Below, one piece after another: positions 8,966-18,149 of a stretch of DNA of 64,000 nt (position 1 is its first letter; each line of letters starts with the position of its first letter). The position numbers were made by a program, and so were the translations under genes. The stretch lies in NCBI GenBank assembly GCA_964464595.1, contig CAYXGW010000015.1, positions 4,352 through 68,351 of the forward strand, given 5' to 3'. The stretch is from JADFJB01 sp964464595 (lineage in GTDB: Bacteria; Zhuqueibacterota; JdFR-76; DREG01). Below the pieces are notes generated by a model. It ran no database searches. It worked only from the letters and a program-made list of their open reading frames with translations, and was not told where the DNA came from.

Positions 8966-8999
8966 AAAGGCCGTTGGTGTGAATCAGCGGCCTTTTTTT
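8966..8999 (+). terminator. Rho-independent terminator of the transglycosylase gene
   Basis: aaaggccg (8966-8973) pairs with cggccttt (8988-8995) and the T-run continues to 8999. It lies 22 bases after the stop codon. Confidence 0.85.
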
Positions 9000-9089
9000 A
9001 TATTGTATAATACAACAGCGCCATGTTGGTGTTGTTTTTTTGAACCTTCCTTCCTACATTAAATTTCATTTTTTAACAAACTAAGAATA

Positions 9090-9854
9090 ATGGACCAAGA
9101 TCAATCTAAAAAGAAAAAAGAGATGTCTTTTCTGCAGCACCTGGAGGAATTAAGATGGTGCCTCATTAAAAGTGTGTTGGCAGTGGTAATTGGAATGCTT
9201 TGTGCATTTCCATTGTCAGGATATATTATTGATATACTCACATTGCCAAATGATAATCTAGCAAATCCACCTGATATGGTATTCTTAAAACCTGCCGGAA
9301 TGTTGCTCGTTCGTATGGGAGTTTCCATCACTGCCGGAATCATCGTTGCATTTCCCGTTATTTTCTATCAAATCTGGAAATTTATTTCCCCGGCACTTCT
9401 TACAAAAGAAAGAAAGATCATTTGGCCGGTTGTAACGTTCTCGACATTGTGTTTTTTGTTAGGTATTAGTTTCGCATATTTTGTGATGCTACCTTTCATT
9501 TTACCATTTTTATATTCGCTTGGAACAGAAACGATTAAACCTACAATTAATGTTAGTGAATACATAGGTTTTTCTGTTCAAATTATACTGGTAGCCGGAT
9601 TGATTTTTGAATTACCGGTAGCTTCATTTGTCTTAACAAAAATTGGTTTGTTACGCCCGCAAATTTTAAGAAAATATCGGCGTTATGGAATAATCATTAT
9701 TTTTATTCTATCTGCTTTTTTAACACCGCCTGATCCTGGCAGTCAAGTATTGTTAGCCATACCACTTTTAGTATTGTACGAAATTAGTATTGGGATTTCA
9801 GTTTTAGCATACAGGAAAAGAAAGAAAGAAGAAGAATTATTAGCTGATAGTTAA
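9090..9854 (+). CDS. tatC: Sec-independent (twin-arginine) translocase subunit TatC
   Basis: The 254-residue protein matches TatC throughout. The N-terminal FLQHLEELRWCL holds the conserved HLEELR element that binds twin-arginine signal peptides. Six hydrophobic segments follow, with the conserved F...FPVIFYQIWKFISPAL between the second and third, and the late FLTPPDP motif. TatC forms the receptor complex with TatA/TatB in the inner membrane and exports folded proteins. No tatA or tatB gene is adjacent. It heads a run of closely spaced plus-strand genes (26 bases to dcd). Confidence 0.94.
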   Translation: MDQDQSKKKKEMSFLQHLEELRWCLIKSVLAVVIGMLCAFPLSGYIIDILTLPNDNLANPPDMVFLKPAGMLLVRMGVSITAGIIVAFPVIFYQIWKFISPALLTKERKIIWPVVTFSTLCFLLGISFAYFVMLPFILPFLYSLGTETIKPTINVSEYIGFSVQIILVAGLIFELPVASFVLTKIGLLRPQILRKYRRYGIIIIFILSAFLTPPDPGSQVLLAIPLLVLYEISIGISVLAYRKRKKEEELLADS

Positions 9855-9879
9855 ATATTAGACTAAATTGGAGAATTAG

Positions 9880-10434
9880 ATGTCAATCAAACCGGATAGA
9901 TGGATCAAAAGACAGGTTCATGAAAAAAAAATGATTGAACCTTTTGAAGAGAAACAAATTCGCCACGGTGTAATTTCATTTGGTGTTTCATCTTACGGTT
10001 ATGATCTGAGGATTGCAGATGAATTCAAGATATTTACGAATGTCAACAATACAATTGTCGATCCCAAAAATTTTGATCAAAATTCATTAGTGGATTTTAA
10101 AGGTGATGTTTGCATAATTCCTCCCCATTCATATATCCTGGGAAGGTCCGTAGAATATTTTAGAATTCCGGAGAAAGTTATGACCATTTGCGTTGGAAAA
10201 TCAACATATGCTCGTTGCGGAATTGTTACGAATATTACTCCATTAGAACCAGGATGGGAAGGATATATAACGCTTTCGGTTTCAAATATAACCCCCTTGC
10301 CTGCAAAAATTTATGCAAACGAAGGCATCGCGCAGGTATTATTCTTTGAAAGCGATGAAGATTGTGAAACAAGCTATGCAGATAAAAAAGGCAAGTATCA
10401 GGCTCAGTTAGGTGTAACTTTATCAAAAGTATAA
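9880..10434 (+). CDS. dcd: dCTP deaminase
   Basis: At 184 residues the product is close to the usual size (about 190) of trimeric dCTP deaminases. Seen in the sequence are HGVISFGVSSYGYDLRI near the N-terminus and the catalytic stretch VGKSTYARCGI...PLEPGWEGY, whose glutamate activates water. The enzyme converts dCTP to dUTP, feeding dTMP synthesis; the bifunctional deaminase/dUTPase family is related and not excluded. A GGAG site precedes the ATG. The gene sits 26 bases after tatC and 10 bases before the PHP gene, so they are probably co-transcribed. Confidence 0.92.
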   Translation: MSIKPDRWIKRQVHEKKMIEPFEEKQIRHGVISFGVSSYGYDLRIADEFKIFTNVNNTIVDPKNFDQNSLVDFKGDVCIIPPHSYILGRSVEYFRIPEKVMTICVGKSTYARCGIVTNITPLEPGWEGYITLSVSNITPLPAKIYANEGIAQVLFFESDEDCETSYADKKGKYQAQLGVTLSKV

Positions 10435-10443
10435 ATTAATATT

Positions 10444-11295
10444 ATGTATGTATCTTCGAAAGCCAGTGATGAAGACGGCTTGGCCGATCTCCACATTCAC
10501 ACAAATAATTCAGACGGGGATTTTACCCCCGCTGAAATCGTAGAAAAAGCTGTTGCAGCAGGGTTAAAAGCCATAAGTATTACCGATCATGACGCAATAG
10601 CCGGGTTTTCGGAAGCACATCAAATCGCAAAATCATACGATCTTGAAGTTATTGCCGGAATTGAATTGAGTTGCGTAGAAGACGAAAACTGTGTTCATTT
10701 GCTGGGTTATTTCTTTGACATAAATAATAAGAATTTACAAAACTATGTCAAATTATTACAGAAGGATCGCTTCGAACGTGCTCAGAAAATCATAGTGAAG
10801 CTAAGCAAGCTTGGAATCGACATTTCGCTCGATCTTGTACTTGCAAAAGCAGGCCCTGGTGCAATCGGAAGGCCTCATATAGCAGAAATCTTACTTGAAG
10901 AGGGTTATGTACTTTCTTTTGAAGAAGCTTTTGCAAGATTTCTTGGATACGAAAAACCGGCATTTGTTCAGAATTATCCAATTTCTTTAAAAGAGGCTAT
11001 GGAACTCATCCATTCCGCGGGTGGCATATCTTTTCTAGCACATCCTCAACCAAATGTAACCGAAAGCCAACTTGAAAAATATATTGAAGATGGTCTGGAT
11101 GGCCTTGAAATTCATCACCCGAGATTTTCAGAAGCTGATGTGAGTAAATTGTATAATTTAGCCATCAATTATGATCTGTTGGTCAGCGGTGGTTCTGATT
11201 TTCATGCTATAAGAAATGGTGAATGCTGTCTTGGAAAAAAGAGTGTACCTTATCGATTTGTTGAAGATATGAAATGTAGACTGAATATCTCTTAA
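10444..11295 (+). CDS. PHP-domain phosphoesterase (YciV/RNase AM type)
   Basis: The 283-residue protein carries all PHP-family metal-binding motifs: ADLHIHTNNSDG (16-27), SITDHDAIAG (46-55), an invariant Glu in AGIELS (73-78), a middle His in AHPQP, and the C-terminal GGSDFHA. Length and order match the YciV/TrpH group, described as 3',5'-nucleotide bisphosphate phosphatases and 5'-3' RNases. It is likely cytosolic and acts on pAp-type nucleotides or short RNA. An NrnA-like enzyme of overlapping activity lies two genes downstream, which supports a nucleotide or RNA end-processing role. Confidence 0.85.
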   Translation: MYVSSKASDEDGLADLHIHTNNSDGDFTPAEIVEKAVAAGLKAISITDHDAIAGFSEAHQIAKSYDLEVIAGIELSCVEDENCVHLLGYFFDINNKNLQNYVKLLQKDRFERAQKIIVKLSKLGIDISLDLVLAKAGPGAIGRPHIAEILLEEGYVLSFEEAFARFLGYEKPAFVQNYPISLKEAMELIHSAGGISFLAHPQPNVTESQLEKYIEDGLDGLEIHHPRFSEADVSKLYNLAINYDLLVSGGSDFHAIRNGECCLGKKSVPYRFVEDMKCRLNIS

Positions 11296-11320
11296 TTTAT
11301 TGGAGTTTGTTAATTCTAAA

Positions 11321-11950
11321 ATGGACATACTGGAAATTACACAATTGGAAGTAAGCCCTTTTGCATCTAATTGTTATCTTATAAAAAATGCTACAACTGA
11401 GCAGGGGATAATCATCGATCCCGGGGACGAGCCTGAACTTATTAAACGCACAATTCAGGAAAAAAACGTTAATCCAAAACAAATATTGCTAACACATGGC
11501 CACTTGGATCATATTATGGCTGTCACTATTTTATCTAACGAATATGACCTGCCAGTATACGCTCATGCGGCTGAAGAATTGTTATTGCAGAATGTTCCCG
11601 CACAAGCTCAAATGTTTGGTTTACCGCCAGTAGAAATTCCGATAGTTACCGATTGGTTTGACGATGGCGATATTTTAGATTTAATAGGATTGGAAATAAA
11701 AGTATTGCATACTCCTGGCCATTCACCGGGTGGAAGTTGTTTTCAAATTGGGAAAACGATATTTGTAGGGGACACCCTTTTTCAGTCATCAATTGGACGA
11801 ACTGATTTGCCTGGCGGCGATTATCAGCAATTAATCAATTCGATTAAAACCAAATTGTTTACTCTTGACGATGATATGAAAGTTTATCCAGGCCATGGCG
11901 ATTCTACCACAATTGGCTTAGAAAGACAATTTAATCCATTCCTGCAATAG
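11321..11950 (+). CDS. Metallo-beta-lactamase-fold hydrolase (glyoxalase II-like)
   Basis: The THGHLDH motif (HxHxDH) binds two metals. It is followed by HTPGHSPGG, VGDTLF and YPGHGDSTTIG, which supply the remaining ligands. At about 209 residues it belongs to the short MBL hydrolases (YcbL-like) that lack the long C-terminal glutathione-binding domain of classical glyoxalase II. The ATG at 11321 is preferred over a TTG at 11300 because the MDILEI start matches the family; the ribosome site is weak for both. The substrate is probably a thioester or small ester. Cytosolic. Confidence 0.82.
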   Translation: MDILEITQLEVSPFASNCYLIKNATTEQGIIIDPGDEPELIKRTIQEKNVNPKQILLTHGHLDHIMAVTILSNEYDLPVYAHAAEELLLQNVPAQAQMFGLPPVEIPIVTDWFDDGDILDLIGLEIKVLHTPGHSPGGSCFQIGKTIFVGDTLFQSSIGRTDLPGGDYQQLINSIKTKLFTLDDDMKVYPGHGDSTTIGLERQFNPFLQ

Positions 11951-11988
11951 CAGGTATTATTTATTTTCATAATTGGAATTATTACGGA

Positions 11989-13008
11989 ATGCATTTAGAA
12001 CTCGATAATTATTTAAAATCGGATGAGATTGAAGAGGTTAAACATCTCATTGAAAATAATGACAAATTTATTTTAACGACACATGTTCATCCAGACGGAG
12101 ATGGCCTGGGTAGTGAGTTGGGATTATATTATGCACTAAAAGCAAGGGGTAAACAGGTAAATATATTTAATCACAATCCTGTTCCAAGGCAGTATGAGTT
12201 TTTGAACCAGGATAAAATAATAACAAACTATAGTCCAATTGAACATGAATCAATTATGGGCCACGCCCAGTGCTGTTTTGTATTTGATGTAAGCGAATGG
12301 GATCGGCTGAGAAGGCTTGGTGCTGATTTAAAGAAACATGAAATTCCAATTATGTGCATCGATCATCATCCATCCAAGGAGAAATTTGGCGCTTTAAATA
12401 TCAATTATCCCAACGCTTCATCGACAGGAGAAATTGTTTTTCTTTTGTTAGATGCTTTGGGAGTCGAGCTTTCAAAGGAAATATCTACGGCATTGTATAC
12501 GGCTATCCTCACAGATACCGGAGGTTTTCGCTTTTCAAATACAACGGTAAATAGCCATAAAATGGCTGGAATTCTCATTGGGCATCATATAGATTCTTAC
12601 AAGATTTACCGGAATGTTTATGAGCAAGAGCCCTTGGGCAAAATTAAATTACTAGCCGATATTATTTTAAATTTACAATTTGAATGTGATTCCAAAGTCG
12701 CCTGGTGCTCAATTACCAGGGAGATGTTGAAAAAATATGATCTTGCTCCATCCGAAACAGATGGATTATCAGATTTTTCCAGGAGAATTGCAAATGTTGA
12801 AGTCAGCATTCTCTTTTTAGAGATTGAGGAGACTTTAACCAAAATTAGTTTTCGTTCAAATGGCTCGATTTCAATTAATAAATTAGCCCAATCCTTTGGG
12901 GGCGGTGGACATCCTTATGCTTCCGGAGCCTTAGTTAGGCAACCGTTAAATAGTGTGATTGAAGAATTCAGAGAAAAAATCTGTAACTATCATCGCATCA
13001 ATAGCTAA
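11989..13008 (+). CDS. nrnA: DHH/DHHA1 phosphoesterase, NrnA-like oligoribonuclease / pAp phosphatase
   Basis: The 339-residue protein has the DHH-family motif order: HVHPDGDGLGSE near residue 36, FDVSEWDRL, the signature IDHHPS near 125, TALYTAILTDTGGFRFS, and the DHHA1 C-terminal substrate motif GGGGHPYASG. Family members degrade two- to five-base RNA (nanoRNA) and dephosphorylate 3'-phosphoadenosine 5'-phosphate (pAp). The pAp activity is notable because two PAPS-dependent sulfotransferases in this window would release pAp; the link is inference. It ends the housekeeping run that starts at tatC. Confidence 0.88.
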   Translation: MHLELDNYLKSDEIEEVKHLIENNDKFILTTHVHPDGDGLGSELGLYYALKARGKQVNIFNHNPVPRQYEFLNQDKIITNYSPIEHESIMGHAQCCFVFDVSEWDRLRRLGADLKKHEIPIMCIDHHPSKEKFGALNINYPNASSTGEIVFLLLDALGVELSKEISTALYTAILTDTGGFRFSNTTVNSHKMAGILIGHHIDSYKIYRNVYEQEPLGKIKLLADIILNLQFECDSKVAWCSITREMLKKYDLAPSETDGLSDFSRRIANVEVSILFLEIEETLTKISFRSNGSISINKLAQSFGGGGHPYASGALVRQPLNSVIEEFREKICNYHRINS

Positions 13009-13263
13009 GGAATACTCCATTTAACAACCCTTTTTTCTTCCTGTTGTAACGTCAAAATAAACATGGATATGGACGAAGATTTGGACTCTGTATGAGTTAT
13101 TATGAACCCAACGAAATGTTACAATGGCTTAAAATTGTATCTATTTGAATATTAAAGAGTTATGAAATATTAAATTGCTTTAATATAGATAATTCTCTTG
13201 ATTTTAGTTGGGTAATGGATTAGTTTTGGTTAAATTATCAGAAAGATAAAATTTAGATTATTA

Positions 13264-14880
13264 ATGAAAAAATCTGCCCAATCAAATAATCAATATTCGG
13301 AATTGTCTACGTTAGATGAGCAAGGTCCGCTTTTTAATATTTTCTTACAGCAGACAGATATCTTTTTCAATCGGGACCTTTTTATGTCGGATCTATTGGA
13401 AATTGTCAAAAAATCAATGCAAGCGGGAGCATGTAGTGTTAGGTTGGTCGAGGAAGATAAGCTTACTTCAGGTGTTGCTTTAGGGTATAAGAATTTATCA
13501 TTAAAAAGAGAAAACTTGCCTATAGACCAAAGAATTCGATCCTGGTTACCTAAAAGAGAACCGTGGATATTTCAAGATATCGAAAAAGATACCAATATAC
13601 CTAAAAGCCGAAAAAAACTCTGGTTGGAGGAAGGCTTTAAGAGCTGCGCAATTATTCCTTTGATGAACGAAGACAGACCAGTGATTGGCATCCTTAGTGT
13701 GTTTTACAATCGACCCAACAGTATAGGAACTATTAAGCTAAATAAATTGCTGAGCCTAGGTGATTTCTTTGCATATATGTTATATAATTCAGTACTTGAT
13801 GAAGATATAAAAGAGCTAAAAAGACTAATTCAAAGTGTCGTTGAATTCACTACGGATTCCATTTTTGTTACAGATAAATTGGGAAAAATTTTATATGCCA
13901 GCAAACAAGCTATCCGATTATTTAGACGTAAAATTTATTCTTTAATTGGTAGTGATATTTTCCAGTTGGATCGTTCAAAAGAATCAATGTTGGAACTTGC
14001 GATTCAGAAAGTAAGGAATAAGGGGTTGCTAATTAATTATGAAATACCTATCCAACTTTCACCAAAAAGAATTCTTCAGTTGGAATTATCTATCTCACGT
14101 TTACCTCTTCATGGAAGCAAAAAAAGAGAAATTTTGCTATGGATCTTCAGGGATAAAACCTCACTTTCCCTGACAGAAAAAAGATTAATCCAGAAGAAAA
14201 AAGAACTGGAAGAATTTGTATATTCTGTTTCACATGATCTTAAATCCCCAATTGTTTCAGTCCAGGGATATGCTTCGTTGTTAAAAGAAGAAGTCTATAA
14301 TAATTTTACGAATACGAATAAGCATTACTTTGATCGATTGGTTGCCAACATTGAGTTAATGGAAAAAATGATCCAGGATTTATTGGAATTATCACGGGTT
14401 GGAAAAATAGACACAGAGACAAGTAATGAGTTTATTGGCAAAATTGTTAAAGAAGCTGTAGAAGAATTTCGATACCAGATTGAGAATAAGAAGATAAAAC
14501 TAATTTTGCCAGATCGTTTCCCTAAGATTGTTTGTCATTCAAAAAATCTTAAACTGGTCTTTACTAATTTAATCAGCAACGCAATCAAATTCCATGATAA
14601 TGGGAATCAAACAGTGATCGAAATTGGCGTAAAACGCCGTTCGGATGAATTTGAATTTTTTGTCAAGGATAATGGCGTCGGTATTCCGGTATCTGATCAG
14701 GAGGAAATATTCAATGCATTTTATCGGGCAAAGCAAATGGAGCATGTGGAAGGAACCGGTATTGGCCTGGCTGTTGCGAAAAAAATTGTAGAAGACCATG
14801 GCGGTCAAATCCATGTGGAATCAAAATCAGGGCAGGGCACAATATTCCATTTCACTTTACCAAAAGTAAATAACAACTAA
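13264..14880 (+). CDS. Soluble GAF-PAS sensor histidine kinase
   Basis: The 538-residue protein has no membrane segment. A GAF domain occupies about 20-180 (SCAIIPLMNEDRPVIGILSV is typical), a PAS domain about 188-300, and the kinase core starts near 310. The phospho-acceptor His324 lies in SVSHDLKSP. The ATPase domain shows the N-box (NLISNAIKF), the G1 box DNGVGIP and the G2 box GTGIGLAV. It should autophosphorylate in response to a cytosolic ligand and pass phosphate to a receiver; the free receiver at 19983 and the hybrid at 18150 are nearby candidates. Its kinase core is strikingly similar to that of the next gene, so the pair arose by duplication. Confidence 0.9.
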   Translation: MKKSAQSNNQYSELSTLDEQGPLFNIFLQQTDIFFNRDLFMSDLLEIVKKSMQAGACSVRLVEEDKLTSGVALGYKNLSLKRENLPIDQRIRSWLPKREPWIFQDIEKDTNIPKSRKKLWLEEGFKSCAIIPLMNEDRPVIGILSVFYNRPNSIGTIKLNKLLSLGDFFAYMLYNSVLDEDIKELKRLIQSVVEFTTDSIFVTDKLGKILYASKQAIRLFRRKIYSLIGSDIFQLDRSKESMLELAIQKVRNKGLLINYEIPIQLSPKRILQLELSISRLPLHGSKKREILLWIFRDKTSLSLTEKRLIQKKKELEEFVYSVSHDLKSPIVSVQGYASLLKEEVYNNFTNTNKHYFDRLVANIELMEKMIQDLLELSRVGKIDTETSNEFIGKIVKEAVEEFRYQIENKKIKLILPDRFPKIVCHSKNLKLVFTNLISNAIKFHDNGNQTVIEIGVKRRSDEFEFFVKDNGVGIPVSDQEEIFNAFYRAKQMEHVEGTGIGLAVAKKIVEDHGGQIHVESKSGQGTIFHFTLPKVNNN

Positions 14881-14920
14881 TTCTATTGATAAATCGAAAA
14901 AAAATTAAGCAAACGAAATA

Positions 14921-17900
14921 GTGAAACAAAAAATTGATTTGGAACAAAACACATCAGGGGTGCCTTCCGAAAAACAAAAGAATTTCTCTGTAAAGGGCTA
15001 TCTCAACCGGTTTTTCAATTTCTTGGAAAACATAGAAGAAGGTATATTTGTTATAGATGCAAATTCCCGGGATATAATTAGAGCTAACCAAACAGCAGCA
15101 AATCTATCCGGCTATACACAAGCGGAACTCGAAAAACTAAGTATCGATGATTTACATCAACCGGATGAACTACCTTTGTTGTTTCTGGAAATACAAAGAT
15201 TGGAATTTGAGAATCAAACCGAAATTAATGAGTTTGCGCTCATCCAAAAAAATGGCTGGAAACTCATGGTCAACATTCGGCTTTGCAGGTTGGTTCAAGA
15301 AGAGGACAATTTTGACAAACAATATTGCATCGCTTATTACCATGACCTGAAAGATCAAGCCCAAAGTGAAGACAACAAAAGAAATGAAGAACTACTGGCT
15401 TTAATGGAAGTTGGCCAGACCATTGCATCCGCATTAAATCTTGATGAAATTATCGATTTAACGATGCTGAAAATAGCTTCTGTTTGTAATGCAAATTTTG
15501 TTTCAATTTTTCTCAAAGACGATGATGGTGGATTAAAGATGTATAAGGCCCATAAAACTCCACCAGATAAAATTCAACTCGTTGATCAACCCTGGCGTAT
15601 CGGCATTGAAGAAGGTCCTTATGATTTAGTAAATGAACAGAATAAGATTTTAAAAGTCGAGAACATTCTAACTGAAGATAGCTTTAGTCAATGGCGGCCC
15701 ATTGCGGAAAGGATCGGCTATGGAGCATTACTTTCATTAGCCATGATTCCGAGAGATATTTCGTTTGGCGTTTTTAATGTTTATTATGACAAGCCAAAAA
15801 AATTTACCGATGATGATATCGATTTTCTGAGAACTGCTGTTACATATCTTTCTATTTCAATTGAAAATGCTCGCCTCTACAAAGATTATCAGGAAAAAGC
15901 TGATCAAATATCCGCAATTAACGAAATTACAAATTCAATAAATTCGAGCTTAGAGCTTAAGGAAGTTATTGAAACCGTTACCTTCGAAGTAGAGAAAATT
16001 ATTAAGTTCGACTATATGTCAATTTCCTTATTTGATGAAGATAGTGATCATTTGAATATCTTTTCCCTTGTTTCCGAGCAAATTGGAAGGAGATTACAAA
16101 AAGGATATTGGCGAAGGCTGAAAGGATCATCGGTGGGATGGCTGGATTTATCACCCGATGGTGAGAAAAATATACAAAATTCAGAGAGTATTCAGGATTC
16201 AGTGTACGAAACGAAATTAGAGATCGAGAATCAATTACACTCAAAAATAAATGTTCTTTTACTATCCAAAGATAAGTACCTGGGGACGTTTAGCATCGGT
16301 AAAGTTGAACTTAATGCTTATAACAATACACACCAAACATTGTTTAAACAAATTGCCGGACAAGTCGCAACCGCACTTGAAAATGCCAAATTGTATCAAG
16401 ATGCAAAGCTCAGGCTAATAGAGCTTTCAGCTCTAGAAGACGTAAGCAAGACCATAACTTCGAGCTTGAATATTAGAGAGGTTCTGGATTTAATCGTTAA
16501 AGCTGCGGCAACGGCAATGTACGCTAAGATATGTACTATCTGGTTTGTTGGTGAGGTGAATACTCCCAGCCGTTTTTCCTCAGATATAAATGATACATCT
16601 TCTATTATGGAATCCTCTTTGTGGCCTCAAGTAGAGAAAATCATTAAAGAAAAACAACCCCTGATTATTGAAGATCTGCATGGAGACAATTCAAAAAATA
16701 AAATTTTATCGAATTCCTTGCCGGCAAGGAATCTTCGATCTTATCTAGGAGTTCCGGTAATTTCACGTGGCAAAACCATAGCAGTGCTTGGGGTTTACAA
16801 GGATGAAATTCATCGCTTTGATGACCGAGAAATTAAACTTTTAGATACCATTGCAAATCAAGCTGCAATTGCTATAGAAAACGCAAGGCTATATGAACGC
16901 GAAAGACGACGGGCAGCCCAGCTTGCCATGGTTAATGAAGTAGGAAAGAAAATTTCTACATCACTTGATCCTGACAAATTGTTAAAAAACGTGACTGCAT
17001 CGATCCAAGAGATTTTTAATTATAATTCAGTGTCTGTCTACCTTGTCGATCTAAAGACGAAATCTGCCGCTTTACAATCCCAGTCAGGTGTAAGTTCAAA
17101 AATTCCCAAAATTGAATTTGTAGATCAATACCAACGGAATCCAATTGCTCTTACCATCCGCACGGCAGAAACAACAATGATCAAAGATTTTAGCAGTGAG
17201 GAAGAATTAGAAAACGGATTTCCTGCAGCAGGATCTTTGTTGTGCGTTCCACTGAAAATTGTTGAGCGTGTTAACGGATGCTTATGCCTCTATTCGGATA
17301 GAAAAAGAGGCTTTGATAAGCGGGATCTTTATGCCTTTGAGGCTTTAGCAAGTCAATTAGCGAGTGCAATTGAAAATGCCCGTTTATTTGCACAAACTAA
17401 AACGAATTCGGAGAAGTTATCGCAAATGAATGAGGAACTTGAAAATTTTGTTTTTTCGGTTTCGCATGACCTTAAATCTCCTATCGTTTCAATATTAGGA
17501 TTTTCATCTCTTCTTAAAAGTGAATTTAGCGATAAGTTAGAACCTGAAGCGATCCATTATCTAGACAGGATCAATGCGAACATTAAACAGATGGAAAATC
17601 TTATCCAGGATTTATTGGAACTTTCAAGAATAGGTCGCGTGGTAACTCCTTTTGAAATGATTGATATTAATGAACTTGTGAAAACAACAATTGCCAATCT
17701 TCAGTTTCAAATTCAAAAACAAGAAATTCAAATCAAATATCCAAATGATTTTCCTGTGGTGAATTGTGACAGGGACCGCATTCAACAAGTATTTACAAAT
17801 TTAATTGATAATGCGATTAAATACGTTGGAGATATTCCGAAACCCAAGATTGAAATCGGACATAAAATAGATGACGATTTTTTTTTGTTTTTCGTAAGAG

Positions 17901-18109
17901 ATAATGGAATTGGTATAGAAGAAAAATATCATGAGAAGATATTCGAACTGTTTCAGTCTTTAAAAGAAATTGAAGGGGTAGAAGGAACCGGTGTGGGGTT
18001 GACCATTGTTAAGAAAATTATTGAAAAACATAATGGTCGTGTTTGGCTAGAATCCCGAAAAGGCAAAGGAACTTGTTTCTATTTTTCAATTCCTAAAATC
18101 AGTTCCTGA
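14921..18109 (+). CDS. Large PAS / multi-GAF sensor histidine kinase
   Basis: The 1062-residue protein starts at a GTG (14921), 40 bases after the previous gene. A PAS domain (about 25-145) is followed by four consecutive GAF-type domains (about 155-320, 335-500, 510-665, 675-825). Each ends with a helix such as AIENARLY that leads into the next. The kinase core then contains His849 in SVSHDLKSP, an N-box (NLIDNAIKY), DNGIGIE and GTGVGLTI. No transmembrane helix is visible. Multiple GAF domains imply integration of several small-molecule or redox signals. It is likely part of one signalling module with its neighbours on both sides. Confidence 0.9.
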   Translation: MKQKIDLEQNTSGVPSEKQKNFSVKGYLNRFFNFLENIEEGIFVIDANSRDIIRANQTAANLSGYTQAELEKLSIDDLHQPDELPLLFLEIQRLEFENQTEINEFALIQKNGWKLMVNIRLCRLVQEEDNFDKQYCIAYYHDLKDQAQSEDNKRNEELLALMEVGQTIASALNLDEIIDLTMLKIASVCNANFVSIFLKDDDGGLKMYKAHKTPPDKIQLVDQPWRIGIEEGPYDLVNEQNKILKVENILTEDSFSQWRPIAERIGYGALLSLAMIPRDISFGVFNVYYDKPKKFTDDDIDFLRTAVTYLSISIENARLYKDYQEKADQISAINEITNSINSSLELKEVIETVTFEVEKIIKFDYMSISLFDEDSDHLNIFSLVSEQIGRRLQKGYWRRLKGSSVGWLDLSPDGEKNIQNSESIQDSVYETKLEIENQLHSKINVLLLSKDKYLGTFSIGKVELNAYNNTHQTLFKQIAGQVATALENAKLYQDAKLRLIELSALEDVSKTITSSLNIREVLDLIVKAAATAMYAKICTIWFVGEVNTPSRFSSDINDTSSIMESSLWPQVEKIIKEKQPLIIEDLHGDNSKNKILSNSLPARNLRSYLGVPVISRGKTIAVLGVYKDEIHRFDDREIKLLDTIANQAAIAIENARLYERERRRAAQLAMVNEVGKKISTSLDPDKLLKNVTASIQEIFNYNSVSVYLVDLKTKSAALQSQSGVSSKIPKIEFVDQYQRNPIALTIRTAETTMIKDFSSEEELENGFPAAGSLLCVPLKIVERVNGCLCLYSDRKRGFDKRDLYAFEALASQLASAIENARLFAQTKTNSEKLSQMNEELENFVFSVSHDLKSPIVSILGFSSLLKSEFSDKLEPEAIHYLDRINANIKQMENLIQDLLELSRIGRVVTPFEMIDINELVKTTIANLQFQIQKQEIQIKYPNDFPVVNCDRDRIQQVFTNLIDNAIKYVGDIPKPKIEIGHKIDDDFFLFFVRDNGIGIEEKYHEKIFELFQSLKEIEGVEGTGVGLTIVKKIIEKHNGRVWLESRKGKGTCFYFSIPKISS

Positions 18110-18149
18110 AATTAGTTTTATTAACTAAAATGTGAAGGTATAGTTTTAT